From Candidula unifasciata (taxonomy: Eukaryota; Mollusca; Gastropoda; Stylommatophora; Geomitridae), in NCBI GenBank assembly GCA_905116865.2, contig CAJHNH020000724.1, forward strand, positions 816,772 to 880,771: 64,000 bases of DNA. Reading direction: 5' to 3'. Shown piece after piece: positions 20,641 to 30,756 of this stretch. Each line of letters begins with the position of its first letter. The stretch's first letter is position 1. Position numbers and translations under genes: made by a program. Under the pieces are notes generated by a model. That model worked only from the letters and a program-made list of their open reading frames with translations, was not told the origin of the DNA and searched no databases.

Positions 20641-22855
20641 AAGCAAAGAAGGAAAAAAAGAAGAAGAGGAAAAGAGAAAAGAAGAAGAAGAAGAAGAAGA
20701 AGAAGAAGAAGAAAAGAAGAAGAAGACAGAGGGCGGGAAAAAAAAGAAAAAGAAGAAAAGAAGAAGAAGAAGAACGAAGAAAAAGAAAAAAAGAAAAAGA
20801 AAAAAAGAAAAAAGAAAAAAAAAAGCCAAAAAAGGGAAGGGAAAAAGGGAAAAAGAAAAAGAAAGAAAAAAGAAGAAGGAAAAAGAAAAGAAGAAGAAAA
20901 GAAGAAGAAAAAGAAAAAAAGAAGAAGAAAAAGAAGAAAAAAGAAAAGAAGGAAAAAGAAGAAGAAGAAAGGGAAGAAGAAGAAGAAAGCAAAAAAAAAA
21001 AAAGAAAAAGAAAAAGAAAAGGGGGAAAAAGAAAAAAGAAAGCAAATTAAAAAAAAAAAAGAACGGGGGGGGGGAAAAGAAGAGGAAGGGAAAAAGAAAA
21101 AAAGAAAAAAAGAAGAAAAGAAAAAGGGGGGAAAAAAAGAAGAGAAGAAGAAAAGAAGAAAAGAAAGAAAAAGAAGAAAAAGAAAGAAAGGAAAAAAAGA
21201 AAAGGAAAGGGGGAAGGGGGAAGGGGGAAGGGGGAAAAAGGAAAAAAGAAAAAGAAAAAAAGAAGAAGAAAAGAAGAAAAAGAAGAAAAAAGAAGAAAAA
21301 TAAAAAAAAAGAAGAAAAAGAAAAGAAGAAGAAGAAAGGAAGAAGAAGGAAAGAAAAAAGAAGAAGAAGAAGAAGGGAAAAAGGAAAAAGGAAAAGGAAA
21401 AAGGAAAAAAGGAAAAAGGGGGAAAAAGGGAAAAAAAGAAAGGAAAAAAGGGAAAAAGAAGAAGAAAAGAAGAAGAAGAAGAAGAAGAAGGGGAAAAAGA
21501 AGAAAAAAGAAAGAAGAAAAAAGGGAAAAAGAAAAGGAAGGGAAAAAGAAAAGAAGAAGAAGAAAAAAGAAGAAGAAAGAAAAAAAGGCAAGGAAAAAAA
21601 AGAAGAAAAGGGAAGAAGAAAAAGAAGAAAAGAAAAAGAAAAAAGAAGAAAAAGAAAGAAGAAGAAGGGGGAAAAAAAAAGAAAAAAAAGAAGAAAGGGA
21701 AAAAAAGGAAAAAAGAAGAAGGAAAAAAGGAAGAAGACGGGGGAAAAAAAAAGAAAAAGAAGAAAAAAGAAGAAGGGGGAGGGGGAAAAGGGGGAAGGGG
21801 GAAAGAAGAAGAAGAAGAAGAAGAAGAAAAGAAAAAGAATAAAAAAAACAAAAAAAAAAGAAAAGAAAGAAGAAGAAGAAGAAAAAGAAGAAGAAGAAAA
21901 AGAAGAAAAGAAAAAAAAGAAGGAAGAAAAGAAGAATAAGAAAAAAAAGAAGAAGAAGAAGAAAGAAAAAAAAAAGAAGAATAAGGGAAAAAGAAAAAGA
22001 AAAAAAGAAGAAAAAAGAATTTTAAAAAGGAAAAAGAAAGGAAAAAAGGAAAAAGAAAAAGAAAAAGGAAGAAAAAAGGGAAAAAAGAAGAAAAAAGAAA
22101 AAGGAAAGAAAAAGGGAAAAAGAAAAAAGGAAAAAGAAAAAAAAGAAGAAAAGGAAAAAGGAAAAGAAAAGAAAAGGAAAAAGGAAAAAAAGAAGAAGAA
22201 GAAGGAAAAAAGAAAAAAAGAAGGGAAAAAGAAGAAGGCGAAGAAGAAGAAGAAGGAAAAAGAAAAAAGAAGAAGAAGAAGAAAAAGGGAAAAAGAAGAA
22301 AGAAAAAAGGAAGAAAAAGAAAAAAGAAGAAGAAAAGGAAAAAAAGAAAAAAGAAGAAGGAAAAAGAAAGAAGAAAAAAAAGGAAAAAAGAAAAGAAGGA
22401 AAAGAGAAGAAGAAAAAAAGAAGAAAAGAAGAAGACAAGAAAAGAAGAAGAAAAAAAAAGAAAAGAAAAAGAAGAAAAAGAAAAGAAAAAGAAGGAAAAA
22501 AGAAGAAGAAAAAGGAAGAAGAAGAAAAAGAAGGGGAAAAAGAAGAAGAAGAAAAAAGAAAAGAAAAAGAAAAAGAAAAAGAAGAAAAAAAAAGAAGAAG
22601 AAGAAGAAAAAGAAAAGAAGAAGAGAAAAAGGAAAAAGAAGAAGAAGAAGAAGAAAAAGAAGAAAAAGAAAAAAAAGAAAAAAGGGAAAAAAGAAAAAGA
22701 AGAAGAAGAAAAAGAAAGGGAAAAAGAAAAAGGAAAGGGGGAAAAAAAAGAAGAAAAAGAAAAGAAAAAGAAAAAAGAAAGAAGAAGGGAAAAAGAAAAG
22801 AAGAAGAAAAAGGAAAAAGAAGAAGAAGAAAGAAAAAAGAAGAAAAGAGAGACAA
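20640..22855. repeat. 2.2-kb homopurine (GAA-derived) block
   Basis: The plus strand is almost only A and G for about 2.2 kb, with a handful of C or T. It is built from irregular GAA, GAAA and GGGGAA units. The 889- and 824-residue frames on opposite strands (Phe/Leu/Ser-rich and Lys/Glu/Arg-rich) are translations of it and are not genes. The irregular homopolymer lengths look like an uncorrected long-read consensus of a (GAA)n array. Confidence 0.9.
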
Positions 22856-22884
22856 GAAACTATCAGTCTGTTTTCCTTAAGAAA

Positions 22885-22984
22885 AAAGATCTGTAAAACG
22901 TGTGTACGCCCAACATCGGAAAGGAGAAAAGTCCACAAGTAGAGAAAAACCGCAACTTTCTGCCTTAGTTTACAGCTAGTAAAC
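22885..22984 (+). mobile_element. Element D, 3' part
   Basis: ACGTGTGTACGCCCAACATC, CCGCAACTTTCTGCC and TTTACAGCTAGTAAACAC match the D body. The copy ends at an AAT array. Confidence 0.55.
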
Positions 22985-23011
22985 ACTAATAATAATAATA
23001 ATAATAATAAT

Positions 23012-23057
<46 letters not shown>
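22985..23057. repeat. (AAT)n array
   Basis: AAT repeat adjoining the 3' end of element D. Confidence 0.95.
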
Positions 23058-23079
23058 CAAGGCCATTTTTTAAAAGAAG

Positions 23080-23165
23080 AAGTCCCGATACGTTCGGATT
23101 GGAACCCACGACGTTCGGATCCGCAAGCGAGATCTAACCGCTACACCACTCTAGTCGTCCAGATC
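23080..23165 (-). mobile_element. SINE-C tRNA-like head
   Basis: The minus strand reads GTGGTGTAGCGGTTAGATC, then TGGGTTCCAATCC. Only the head is kept. Confidence 0.6.
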
Positions 23166-23465
23166 CCCAGGGCTCGGCGTTCATGGGTCGATCGGCATTG
23201 AAATGCTTACTGGCACTTTTGAATATATACAACCTTGAGCTCCTAAAATTAACTGTGCCAATAAAAGACTCCTATATACGTGGACGGTATCATATTTCGA
23301 CTGGCACATAACATAAACAAACCCACCGCGCACCGACTCCAAAACAAAAACAAACGAATAAAACCGAGTTTTCAAATGATCGACATCTGCTGACCCAGCC
23401 AAGGCCAGGAATAGATTGTGACCTGTTTGTCTGTCCCCGTCGACATCCATGACCCTGACCTTCTT
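23166..23465. other. Unassigned, no gene seen
   Basis: No element recognised. The frames extending from the CA repeat are artefacts. Confidence 0.4.
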
Positions 23466-23469
23466 GCCC

Positions 23470-23735
23470 TTAACCCAACATACGCACACACACACACACA
23501 AACACGCACCCCTCCCACACGCACACATACACACACACACACGCGTGCACGCACGCACACTCAAACGCGCGCGCGCACACCCACACCACACCCTACATAC
23601 ACTCTCACACACACTCACGCTCTCTCGCACATACGCTCTCTCACATAATACACCCGCACAAAACACACACATACAATCACGCATGCGCCCGTGCGCGCAC
23701 ACTCGCACACACATTCACAAACAAACACTCTCACT
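23470..23735. repeat. CA-rich compound microsatellite
   Basis: CA, CACG and CACT units with interruptions. Confidence 0.9.
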
Positions 23736-24112
23736 CACCACAGTTGTGTTGGACAGGACAACATGTCACGCCGTATCCTAGGACCTACCCTAACACTCTT
23801 TGGCTCGTTTGTTTTGGTTATTTTCCCCCCTTCCCCGCCCTATTTTCCCCAGCCTCACCGCTTCTCCCAGCACCATCAACCAACATTGGCGTCCTCACGT
23901 GACAGAATGGACGCTAAATGCCTTCTCACCCGACCTTCCCTGCTTGACCCGGGATTGACCCTTTGCACGGCACGAGGTTTGTCTCCCGCCGCATAATGGC
24001 TGACGGTAACGAGAGAGGGGGAGGGAGGGTTGTTGATAACCGATTTACAATTTCTCTGTGAACTGGTCATGTGGCTAGTGTGGAAACCATCCAGCAATAA
24101 AGAATTGCTACG
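23736..24112. other. Unassigned, no gene seen
   Basis: No family recognised. Confidence 0.4.
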
Positions 24113-24152
24113 CTCTCTCTCTCTTTCTTTCTCTCTCTCTCTCTCTCTCTCT
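24113..24152. repeat. (CT)n microsatellite
   Basis: Short CT run. Confidence 0.9.
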
Positions 24153-24236
24153 TGCGGTAGGAAAGATGTTTGGAAAGAAGGGCCAGTGTAAGACGGGCTT
24201 CTGAGCCCAGTTGGTGACCCTTTGGAATATAGTTTG

Positions 24237-24237
<1 letters not shown>

Positions 24238-24315
<78 letters not shown>
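24238..24315. repeat. (CTAT)n microsatellite
   Basis: About 19 perfect tetranucleotide units. Confidence 0.98.
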
Positions 24316-24414
24316 CAAAACGGTAAGTCGACCACAGAAAGCGTCCCACAGTGTATGAGCTCCGTAGCTCTAGCAACTATCCCAATGGATCTCTGTTACA
24401 AATTGCAGAAGCCT

Positions 24415-24930
24415 ATTCTTCTTCGCATTCACCGGCTGTAATCTCGGCAGAAAGTTCTGGTTGTTTGTCCACCGCTGGACTTGAGTCTAGTTCAAGAACC
24501 TGAGTGTTGTTATGTGCATATCTGTTTCTCAGATCTATCTTATTTGTATGCAGTCTGTTGGTTCGTTGGCTCTAATGCAGATGCTCCCTGACTTCGAATG
24601 AAGCCCTAAATTAGTTGAATTTTTCGACATACTAAATGAGGAGGATGTTTGCAGAAAGCCTTGTGACACTGGCAAAAACAGCTCTCTGGTGGAACAGCAG
24701 ATGGGAAAAGGAGAAGTGGAAGACCTGAGGAAACTTGGAGAAGGACAACAGAACGGGAAATGTAGGAATGTAAACTGACATGGCATACCATGGGCAGAGC
24801 AGCAGACCGGCAGTTGGGGAGATCACTTGTGAATGCCTGATGTGTCAAGAGGATATAGATAGATTAATGAGAAGGCAGTGTTTGAATTCTTGTTTTCTCA
24901 CACAATAACGCCCTGGAATCCACAAGGGAA
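24415..24930 (-). mobile_element. Element D interrupted by a LINE stub
   Basis: The proximal part of D (TTCTTCGCATTCACCGGC, AAAGTTCTGGTTGTTTGTCC) occupies 24415-24632. The distal end (ATTCTTGTTTTCTCACAC, CCTGGAATCCACA) resumes at 24869. The join falls within the CGACATGC...GGACAGT region that is continuous in other D copies. Confidence 0.7.
24634..24868 (+). mobile_element. LINE 3' stub nested in element D
   Basis: The plus strand encodes GKRRSGRPEETWRRTTEREM, the GRPxxTWRRTxExEM motif of an RTE-like LINE C-terminus. This is followed by LTWHTMGRAADRQ and GRSLVNA with stops between. The insertion ends near AAGAGGATATAG. Confidence 0.7.
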
Positions 24931-25018
24931 AGTCTAAAATTAAATATGGAGATAAAACAGTCGACGCTACTCACCTGAGCCACCCATCCCCATATTAGCC
25001 ACAAATGTGACGAGTCAC

Positions 25019-25145
25019 GTGAATGTAAATAAATCAAGTAACAGAACCTGAATGTAAATAAATCAAGTAACAGAACCTGAATGTAAATAAATCAAGTAAC
25101 AGAACCTGAATGTAAATAAATCAAGTAACAGAACGTGAATGTAAA
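25019..25145. repeat. Tandem repeat, 29-bp unit, about 4 copies
   Basis: Units of GAATGTAAATAAATC followed by AAGTAACAGAACCT, nearly identical. Confidence 0.95.
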
Positions 25146-25499
25146 GAACTAACAGCGGGTTGAACTAGGTCCAGCTGTTGTAAGGTGCAATAGAATGGAA
25201 GTGAATATAAAAAAGGCGCGTTTTCAATGTTATGGTGACCTTGCATTCAAATGATTTGTTTTTTATTTTAGCACAATTAAAGTACACAAATAAACTACGG
25301 CTGGACTGTTATCTGTTGGATAGATTAAAGAATAACCATAAATTAGCATACTAGAAACCAAAATAGAAAGTCATTAGTAGGTTGATCGTCTGCAACGAGC
25401 ATAGGAATTATCATTCTGTAATTAAGTTCCATTAGCGCTGGAGAAGTTACTTCAAATAAACTAGGCGGATCTCTGGTTTATGTTTATCTATGTTAAATA
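25146..25499. other. Unassigned AT-rich stretch
   Basis: No gene or family recognised. Confidence 0.4.
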
Positions 25500-25762
25500 T
25501 ATACGTGGTGTAGCGGCTAGTCGTTGGCATGTGGATCAGAAGGTCGTGAGTTCAAATCCGAACGGAGCCGGTATTTTTGTTTCAGAAATAACTTTGCCTC
25601 CAAGGTCGAATCCCCCCCCCCCCCCCACCCAAAAAAAAGGTGCCAGTGAGTACCAGATAAAATCATGATCAGTGAAGATGACCCACGTAATGTTGACCAT
25701 ATTTCTCTACGAGTGTCGACTGGACTATAAAATATAGGTAAAGGTAAAGGTAAAGGTAAAGT
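25500..25762 (+). mobile_element. SINE-C, full length, (GGTAAA)n tail
   Basis: It has the head CGTGGTGTAGCGGCTAG, the B box TGAGTTCAAATCCG, a body interrupted by a C run, and TATAAAATATAGG. The GGTAAA tandem at 25738-25760 looks like its 3' tail. Confidence 0.75.
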
Positions 25763-25764
25763 CG

Positions 25765-25995
25765 GGAGATGTGAACCAGCGTCATTGCACACGGTTATAA
25801 ACCATAAGTGCTCTGCCACCAGTACCGACAGCTGATAAGAATTGTCCGCCTGTGTCGCCGTCCGCACGCAACTCTGTGGCTACAGAGACGTTCTTCCATT
25901 TACCCCAGAGTGTCAACTCTGGTACCCATTTCCTAGAGGCTGGGTGAACCCCGGGAGCCGCCCGGTTTCGAACACCGACTGTGGGCTGCAGCGAG
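25765..25995 (-). mobile_element. tRNA-like SINE heads, minus strand (type E)
   Basis: Two partial units are visible on the minus strand. One reads TACTGGTGGCAGAGCAC, then CTGGTTCACATCTCCC. The other (about 25910-25985) reads GGTGTTCGAAACCGGGCGG, then a GTACCCAGA-type block like the SINE-C middle. Boundaries are uncertain. Confidence 0.4.
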
Positions 25996-26124
25996 TCGCA
26001 GCTGGATTTAAAAGCGAGCCTCTTATCTGCCCAATACGCCTGTGGGCTTGGAAAAGGGTCCCTAATTTTGTGTTATGTTATGTATGGCGGTAGCGCCATG
26101 GTTGCCTATATAGATTGGTTATTT

Positions 26125-26300
26125 GTCATCATCATCACGTGCCCTGTGGACTGGCGTAGGCGTCCATACATCTCCACATATCTCGATACCTTGTCCTCTA
26201 CATCAGTTCTACCGATGATATCCCTCCATGCTACCGTCGCAGTCCATCCGTCATCATCTCTCTTGGTCTGCCTCTCTGTCTACTACCGTTGATCTTCCGT
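26125..26300 (-). mobile_element. LINE 3' stub, (GAT)n tail
   Basis: The minus strand encodes QRGRPREMMTDGL, RDMWRCMDAYA and QGT, the RGRPRExxxDGL C-terminus also seen at 37760, 53895 and 62640. It ends in a GATGATGATGA tail. Confidence 0.7.
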
Positions 26301-26716
26301 CGTCACAATATTTTCCACACCCCCCCCCCCCCAATCATTTGACCTAGGGCCAAATGTGGCCAGGGGGCCACGAGTTGAATAGCTCTGATATAGGATGTCA
26401 ATGGTGACCCTACAATCCTTCATCCGTCGAGTATGCTCTAGCTATCGGCGGAGAAGCCTTCCAAGGTAAAACATTATGAAAGTGTTGTGATACCCTGTCG
26501 AAATACTGCATTATTCTTTAAACCCAACTTGAAGACTGCAGTACCTACAGTGTGTATTTTATACAAGACCACAAACACCTGGATACATTCTACAGTCCGC
26601 CCACTCTACCTTTAACTACGAAAAAAAAACCTCATCACAAGAGCAAAGTGTGCAGAGCATGTTTTTTGGGAACCACGAAAAACATTCGACTAATATGCGA
26701 GTTTATAGAAGCAGCC
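26301..26716. other. Unassigned; weak hAT-like end at 26340-26388
   Basis: CAGAGCTATTCAACTCGTGG (minus strand, ending at 26388) resembles a hAT-type terminus, but its partner is not found. Poly-C at 26321-26333. Confidence 0.3.
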
Positions 26717-26719
26717 CTC

Positions 26720-26925
26720 CCGGCTCACTGGCGTAGTTGGCTAAACCGGATTGCGCGGTGACCGGGTGACAAACTCCTTGTGGTCCGGGTTCACGCCGGG
26801 GGTAGGCAGAAAAGCCACATTTCTCCCAGATTTACGGTATTTACAATGGAATCAAGGCCAAAGGGTTGCGATATCCATAATACCGAGCCTAAGGGTTAAC
26901 AACTCATGGCTTCTGGATACTAAAA
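26720..26925 (+). mobile_element. SINE-B, full length
   Basis: GGCTCACTGGCGTAGTTGG head, GGTCCGGGTTCACGCC B box, AGAAAAGCCACATTTCTCCC, and the ending CTCATGGCTTCTGGATAC. Confidence 0.85.
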
Positions 26926-27189
26926 AAAACAGAGCAGTCCACCTGCCAGTCTCACCTGAGCATCTATGTCAATCTATGACATCGAACGCAAAGATGAAAA
27001 AAAAAAAAAAAACTTCTTGTCTAGCGTGAGCCTGTGATGTGGTCGCTGTGACGAGAACTTCCTAGGACTTGTCAATATTGATCTGAGGATGTCTCTGGCT
27101 GTCTGGAGACAACTGTATACAACATAGCACTGCAAAGATTGCTCTAGAACGGAACCCATGTCTGCAAGGACAATAATGACATTAAAACG

Positions 27190-27320
27190 TATTAATTATT
27201 TCTTTCTTTCTTTCCTTCTTTCTTTCTTTCCTTCTTTCTTTCTTTCCTTCTCCTCCTCCCCCTCCTCCTCCTCCTTCTTCTTTTTCTTTTTTCTTCTTCT
27301 TCTTTTTTTTTTTTTTTTTT
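27190..27320. repeat. Pyrimidine tract (TTTC, TCC, TTC)
   Basis: A CT-only strand with changing period, leading into element D. Confidence 0.9.
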
Positions 27321-27400
27321 AGCCTTCACAGGCTGCAAACTCCTGCAGAATCTTCTGGTTGTTCGTCAACTCCTGGAACTTTGATCTTGTGAAGAGGATT
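27321..27400 (-). mobile_element. Element D, 3' part
   Basis: TTCACAGGCTGCAAACTCC and TTCTGGTTGTTCGTCAACTC. The distal part is lost. Confidence 0.6.
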
Positions 27401-27724
27401 ATAATGTCTTTGAGTCGACTGTTGATTTATGTCTTAAGTCAGAGGTTTAAAAATATGTAGAAAACGATATTTTACTAATGATGCCCACACTCATTAGGCA
27501 GATCTGATAGTTTCAATAACCCGGTTGCTTTAAAGCTTTGCTGATGACATAAAAACATGTATACATCTTTCTCTGAGTAATTATTGTTTGCACACCCTGT
27601 TTGATTCAGTGCTTGATTCCATGTATTAATATTGACTTTTAGTTAATTTAATGTTAATGAGAAAGCTGCTTTTTGCATTGTACTTAGAAAGGTAATATCT
27701 TCTATGTTGTAACTAACGCGTAAT

Positions 27725-27725
<1 letters not shown>
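27401..27725. other. Unassigned, no gene seen
   Basis: AT-rich. Nothing recognised. Confidence 0.4.
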
Positions 27726-27726
<1 letters not shown>

Positions 27727-27784
<58 letters not shown>

Positions 27785-27788
27785 GGGG
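27727..27788. repeat. (GA)n microsatellite
   Basis: Nearly pure GA run followed by a G run. Confidence 0.95.
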
Positions 27789-27789
27789 G

Positions 27790-27995
27790 TTTTTAGGTAG
27801 TAACCCATAAGTGCCCCGGTCTTATTCTAACTCAAGTCTGAGTCCGAAGAAGCTCAGCACAATGCATAAGCTCTGTAGCACCGGCGAGGATACTGAAATA
27901 CCTTACGTAGACTTTTTACTTTAAATTTTGCCCAGGCATCGCAGTTAGGCTACTCTTTTCGATTTCCAACTGCCAAATGATTTTTTTTACTAAAT
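27790..27995 (-). mobile_element. SINE-F, 3' part
   Basis: The reverse complement matches the SINE-F end (AAGTGCTCCGTTC-like region diverged; GCACAATGCATAAGCTC, CGGCGAGGATACTGAAAT). The tRNA-like head is missing. Confidence 0.7.
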
Positions 27996-28059
27996 AAAAT
28001 AACTAACTGAAAAGCCGAGTGAGACATTTTATTTGCTGCTCAGCTTGTAATTATCTTCT

Positions 28060-28350
28060 CCCCCCTTCTTCTTTTTCACCTGCTGTAAACTCCGGCAGAA
28101 AGTCCTGGTCGTTCGTCTTTTTATATTTTGGCTTTGTGCCAGGACCTGAGTTTTTAACGTGCATCCATTTTACTGGGTTATTTGTGTGTAGTTAGTTGTT
28201 CCTTGCCGCTCGGGCAGATTCACTCCAACTTCAGAAGAAGTCCTCAGTTAGTCGACTCTTATGACATGCTTGTTGGGAAGACAGTCTGTCGATTCTTGTT
28301 TTCTCACAATGGATAGTCGGTACCCGCACAGGAAGCTTATGATTTTAATA
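28060..28350 (-). mobile_element. Element D, near full length
   Basis: TTCTTCTTTTTCACCTGC junction, AAAGTCCTGGTCGTTCGTC, AGTTAGTCGACTCTTATGAC, then a distal GGTACCCGCAC end. Confidence 0.75.
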
Positions 28351-29235
28351 TTAATATTTACCATAATTATTATACTGCACACTTAAACAAGCTAAACCCT
28401 GTGAAACATATCGCCCTAAGAAAATTAAGTGTGGTGGGAGATCAGCCCACGCCCCCGTTTCTTAGTGGCGGTGCGCCTAGTCACCAACCCGCTGAATGTC
28501 AATTATTCGCTTCCGTGCATCGTGGACTTCATTAATAAAATAAAACATCTCCGAACGATGATACACACTGACATATATCTACGCAGTTCAACTGCTAGAG
28601 ACAAATTTAGAGCTAACTACAGAGCGTACCACCATCGGCCCAGCCAATCGCGCCTGCATCGCGATGCGGCCTAAAGCTGCCAGCATCAATAACACAGGGC
28701 AATAGACCACTGCCAGCCGAACCACACGCCAGAGAGAGCCCGCACAGTCCTATTCCCAGTTCCAATTAATAAACTAAAATTCCAAAAAGATCCTTTTTCA
28801 GCTGCCCGAAGGAGGGTTCCTTGGCTATCTTATTTGGTTTCCTATTATTTGCGGTGTAAAGGCACACCTGATATTCCTGTTCTTTGTTTTCCTAAGTCGG
28901 TGTGGTATTTAGGGTTCTGGGTCTGGTCTGGTCCAGCTATCTTAACTCCTATCTCTGTGGGTTCTTGCTGTCTGTTACTGGTGCTTAGTTTAACTCGTGT
29001 TGGTCGCTGCGCTGGTACCATATTGTCAGCTGGGTTACCGCTTTGTGAAGCCGCGTGAAAAAGCTACACAAACACCACGAAGCACTGTCTCCAACAATGT
29101 TTCTTTTCAGGACGAACCCGTACAGCAAAGTACAAGCCCTTTTGTAAACTTCTTGTACCTCCAGTTAGCCAGACTTTTGTCCGTGAGTCCGACCAAATTA
29201 ACAAAATCATCAGAGGCTGTTGGCGTGCTACCACA
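28351..29235. other. Unassigned, possible decayed coding
   Basis: Frames at 28834-29058 and 28997-29272 are moderately long but lack motifs I recognise. They merge into a LINE RNase H remnant at 29236. I make no functional call. Confidence 0.3.
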
Positions 29236-29620
29236 CAATGAATACCATCTCACTGTGGAGTTCCGGAAATGAGAGGGCTGATTATCTTGCTAAGAAAGGT
29301 GCAAATGAAGAACAACCTGACGTCCAAGTCTCTTATCAACAGAAGAAGAGAATAGTCAAATCAATCAGAAAGCCACTAAAACCTGCACAAGACGATTAAC
29401 ATATTATTCTAAGCCTTAGAACAAAACACAATCGACTTCGCAACCACTTGTATGCACAATTTAAGACTGATGAATCGGCCGTGTGCACATGTGGACTGGT
29501 ACACCAGACAACAGATCGCGTCCTCTAAGATTGTTCCAGATACAACAAATAAAGACATAACTTCTGGTCAAGAGACACAGGTGGAAACCAAGCTGTACTA
29601 AGTGAATGTAAAAGACAATT
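29236..29620 (+). mobile_element. LINE RNase H C-terminal fragment
   Basis: After a one-base frame break near 29262 the plus strand encodes SHCGV, then GNERADYLAKKGANEEQ, the last catalytic segment of a LINE RNase H. It continues to HNRLRNHLYAQF, CTCGLVHQTTDRVL and DCSRYN, the cysteine-containing tail typical of these LINEs. Stops and the frame break mark it as dead. Confidence 0.75.
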
Positions 29621-29689
29621 AAGTTCATACTGGAGACAACGTTGCAGAGGTATTTAGTTTATTAGCTCTAATACCTAAATCGGCACTGC

Positions 29690-29900
29690 TATGGGGAACA
29701 GCTAAAACAACGACTTATTAACTAACTGAAAGCAATTATTGACAAATGTCTGTGAAGAATAGAGGGGAATTAAATGGTATGAGAGTAGCGTAAAGCTTTT
29801 GGAGAAAACTGACTAAATTCAACTGAATTAAAAAAGAGGCGGGGAAAAGAAGCTAGGGCTGGTTGGCGCACACGGGGTAAAAATTCTGATAATATCATAA
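29690..29900 (+). mobile_element. LINE RT C-terminal fragment
   Basis: It shares AAGCAATTATTGACAAATG-, GGGGAATTAAATGG- and GAAAAGAAGCTAGGGCTGG-type blocks with 36740-36900. There the peptide is recognisable as the LINE 'GAETWRTT ... RRWGW' segment. Frames are broken. Confidence 0.6.
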
Positions 29901-29909
29901 CCCTCCTCT

Positions 29910-30125
29910 TCTTCTTTAGCATTCCAAGCCCTTGAGGTTCTTTGCTGCAGATATCACCCGGCTCTATTCATTCCTCTGGTTGGTCTTCTCTTCTCAGCTG
30001 GTGACACCAAGTGTTTGCAGGTCTGTCTGGACATTATCTCTCCATGTTTCTCTTGGTCTGCCTCGTGGTCTACGACCATTCATCTCCCTGCGTATATAGT
30101 TTCTATTGTTTCTTGTAATCTGTAT
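29910..30125 (-). mobile_element. LINE 3' stub (GRPRETW type)
   Basis: The minus strand encodes NYIRREMNGRRPRGRPRETW followed by RDNVQTDLQTLGVTS and a stop, then a 3' segment ending GAAGAAGAGGAGGG. A shorter copy of the same terminus lies at 12256-12330. Confidence 0.7.
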
Positions 30126-30194
30126 CTTTTGTACTCTGGAAGTGATAAAGCACGACCCACTGGAGAATGTATATACTCCTTTTCTAAAGGAGGT

Positions 30195-30310
30195 GGTGGA
30201 TAATGTAACCCTTACCCTTACCCCGCTATAATATAGGACTGCCTGGGAAACTACCTGGGAATTCCCTATGAAATCTCGCAGCCCCCGAGAGCGGGTGAAA
30301 TAAATAATAA
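30195..30310 (-). repeat. Element H copy
   Basis: The reverse complement carries CACCCGCTCTCGGGGGCTG, GAGATTTCATAGGGAATTCC and TATTATAGCGGGG, as in the two copies at 9.3-9.8 kb. Confidence 0.6.
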
Positions 30311-30590
30311 CAGTGCTATACGTTATGTTCGACACCAATTTATGGGAGGCTCCAGTTAACACGCCAGCTAGTGTGTTTGTACCGGGATGCCAATACTTGG
30401 GGTTTCTCCTAAGAACTGGGTTTTTATATGACGCCTTGGGTTCCGATTTCGAAACCTAGGGTTTAAAAAAATATATCCAGATATAAAAGTGGGTAAATGT
30501 TTCGTTTCGTAGCCATAAAAATTTGTACTTTTTATAAATCTTAGGTTTTTGTTTTTTTTGCTTATGTATTGCATGGGGTTTTTTGGTCAG
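30311..30590. other. Upstream region of TIGD-like gene
   Basis: AT-rich stretch with several T-runs. No transposon terminal inverted repeat or TA duplication matching a downstream end was identified. Confidence 0.35.
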
Positions 30591-30756
30591 CTTAGCTTGG
30601 GTTTTTGTCTTATTGGCAGCCCCGGTTCTGTGTTCTCGCGTTGTTTTCCTGGCTTCGCTTTACCGTCTGTGCTGTGTTTTTGCCGTTAAGTGTGTTGTTG
30701 GTAGTTACACGTTACATTCAGTTTATTCTATTCCTGGATAATTTTATAATAAAGAC
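30590..30756 (+). promoter_or_regulatory. Probable 5' UTR/promoter-proximal region
   Basis: G/T-rich leader without an upstream ATG in phase. It ends TTTTATAATAAAGAC just before the start codon. This is assigned only by position before the long frame. The transcription start is not visible from sequence. Confidence 0.35.

Noticed and set aside
20440..23109. 889-residue minus-strand and 824-residue plus-strand open frames
   Set aside because: Both are translations of the same homopurine/homopyrimidine tract (Phe/Leu/Ser and Lys/Glu/Arg only), with no domain and mutually overlapping.
25500..25580. Possible tRNA gene
   Set aside because: A and B boxes are present, but the copy continues into the SINE-C body and the cloverleaf does not close well.
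26340..26390. Second hAT-like element end
   Set aside because: Only one end is visible, and no partner or duplication was found.
28834..29272. Possible host exon(s)
   Set aside because: Moderate frames without recognisable domains or paired splice signals, running into a LINE RNase H remnant.
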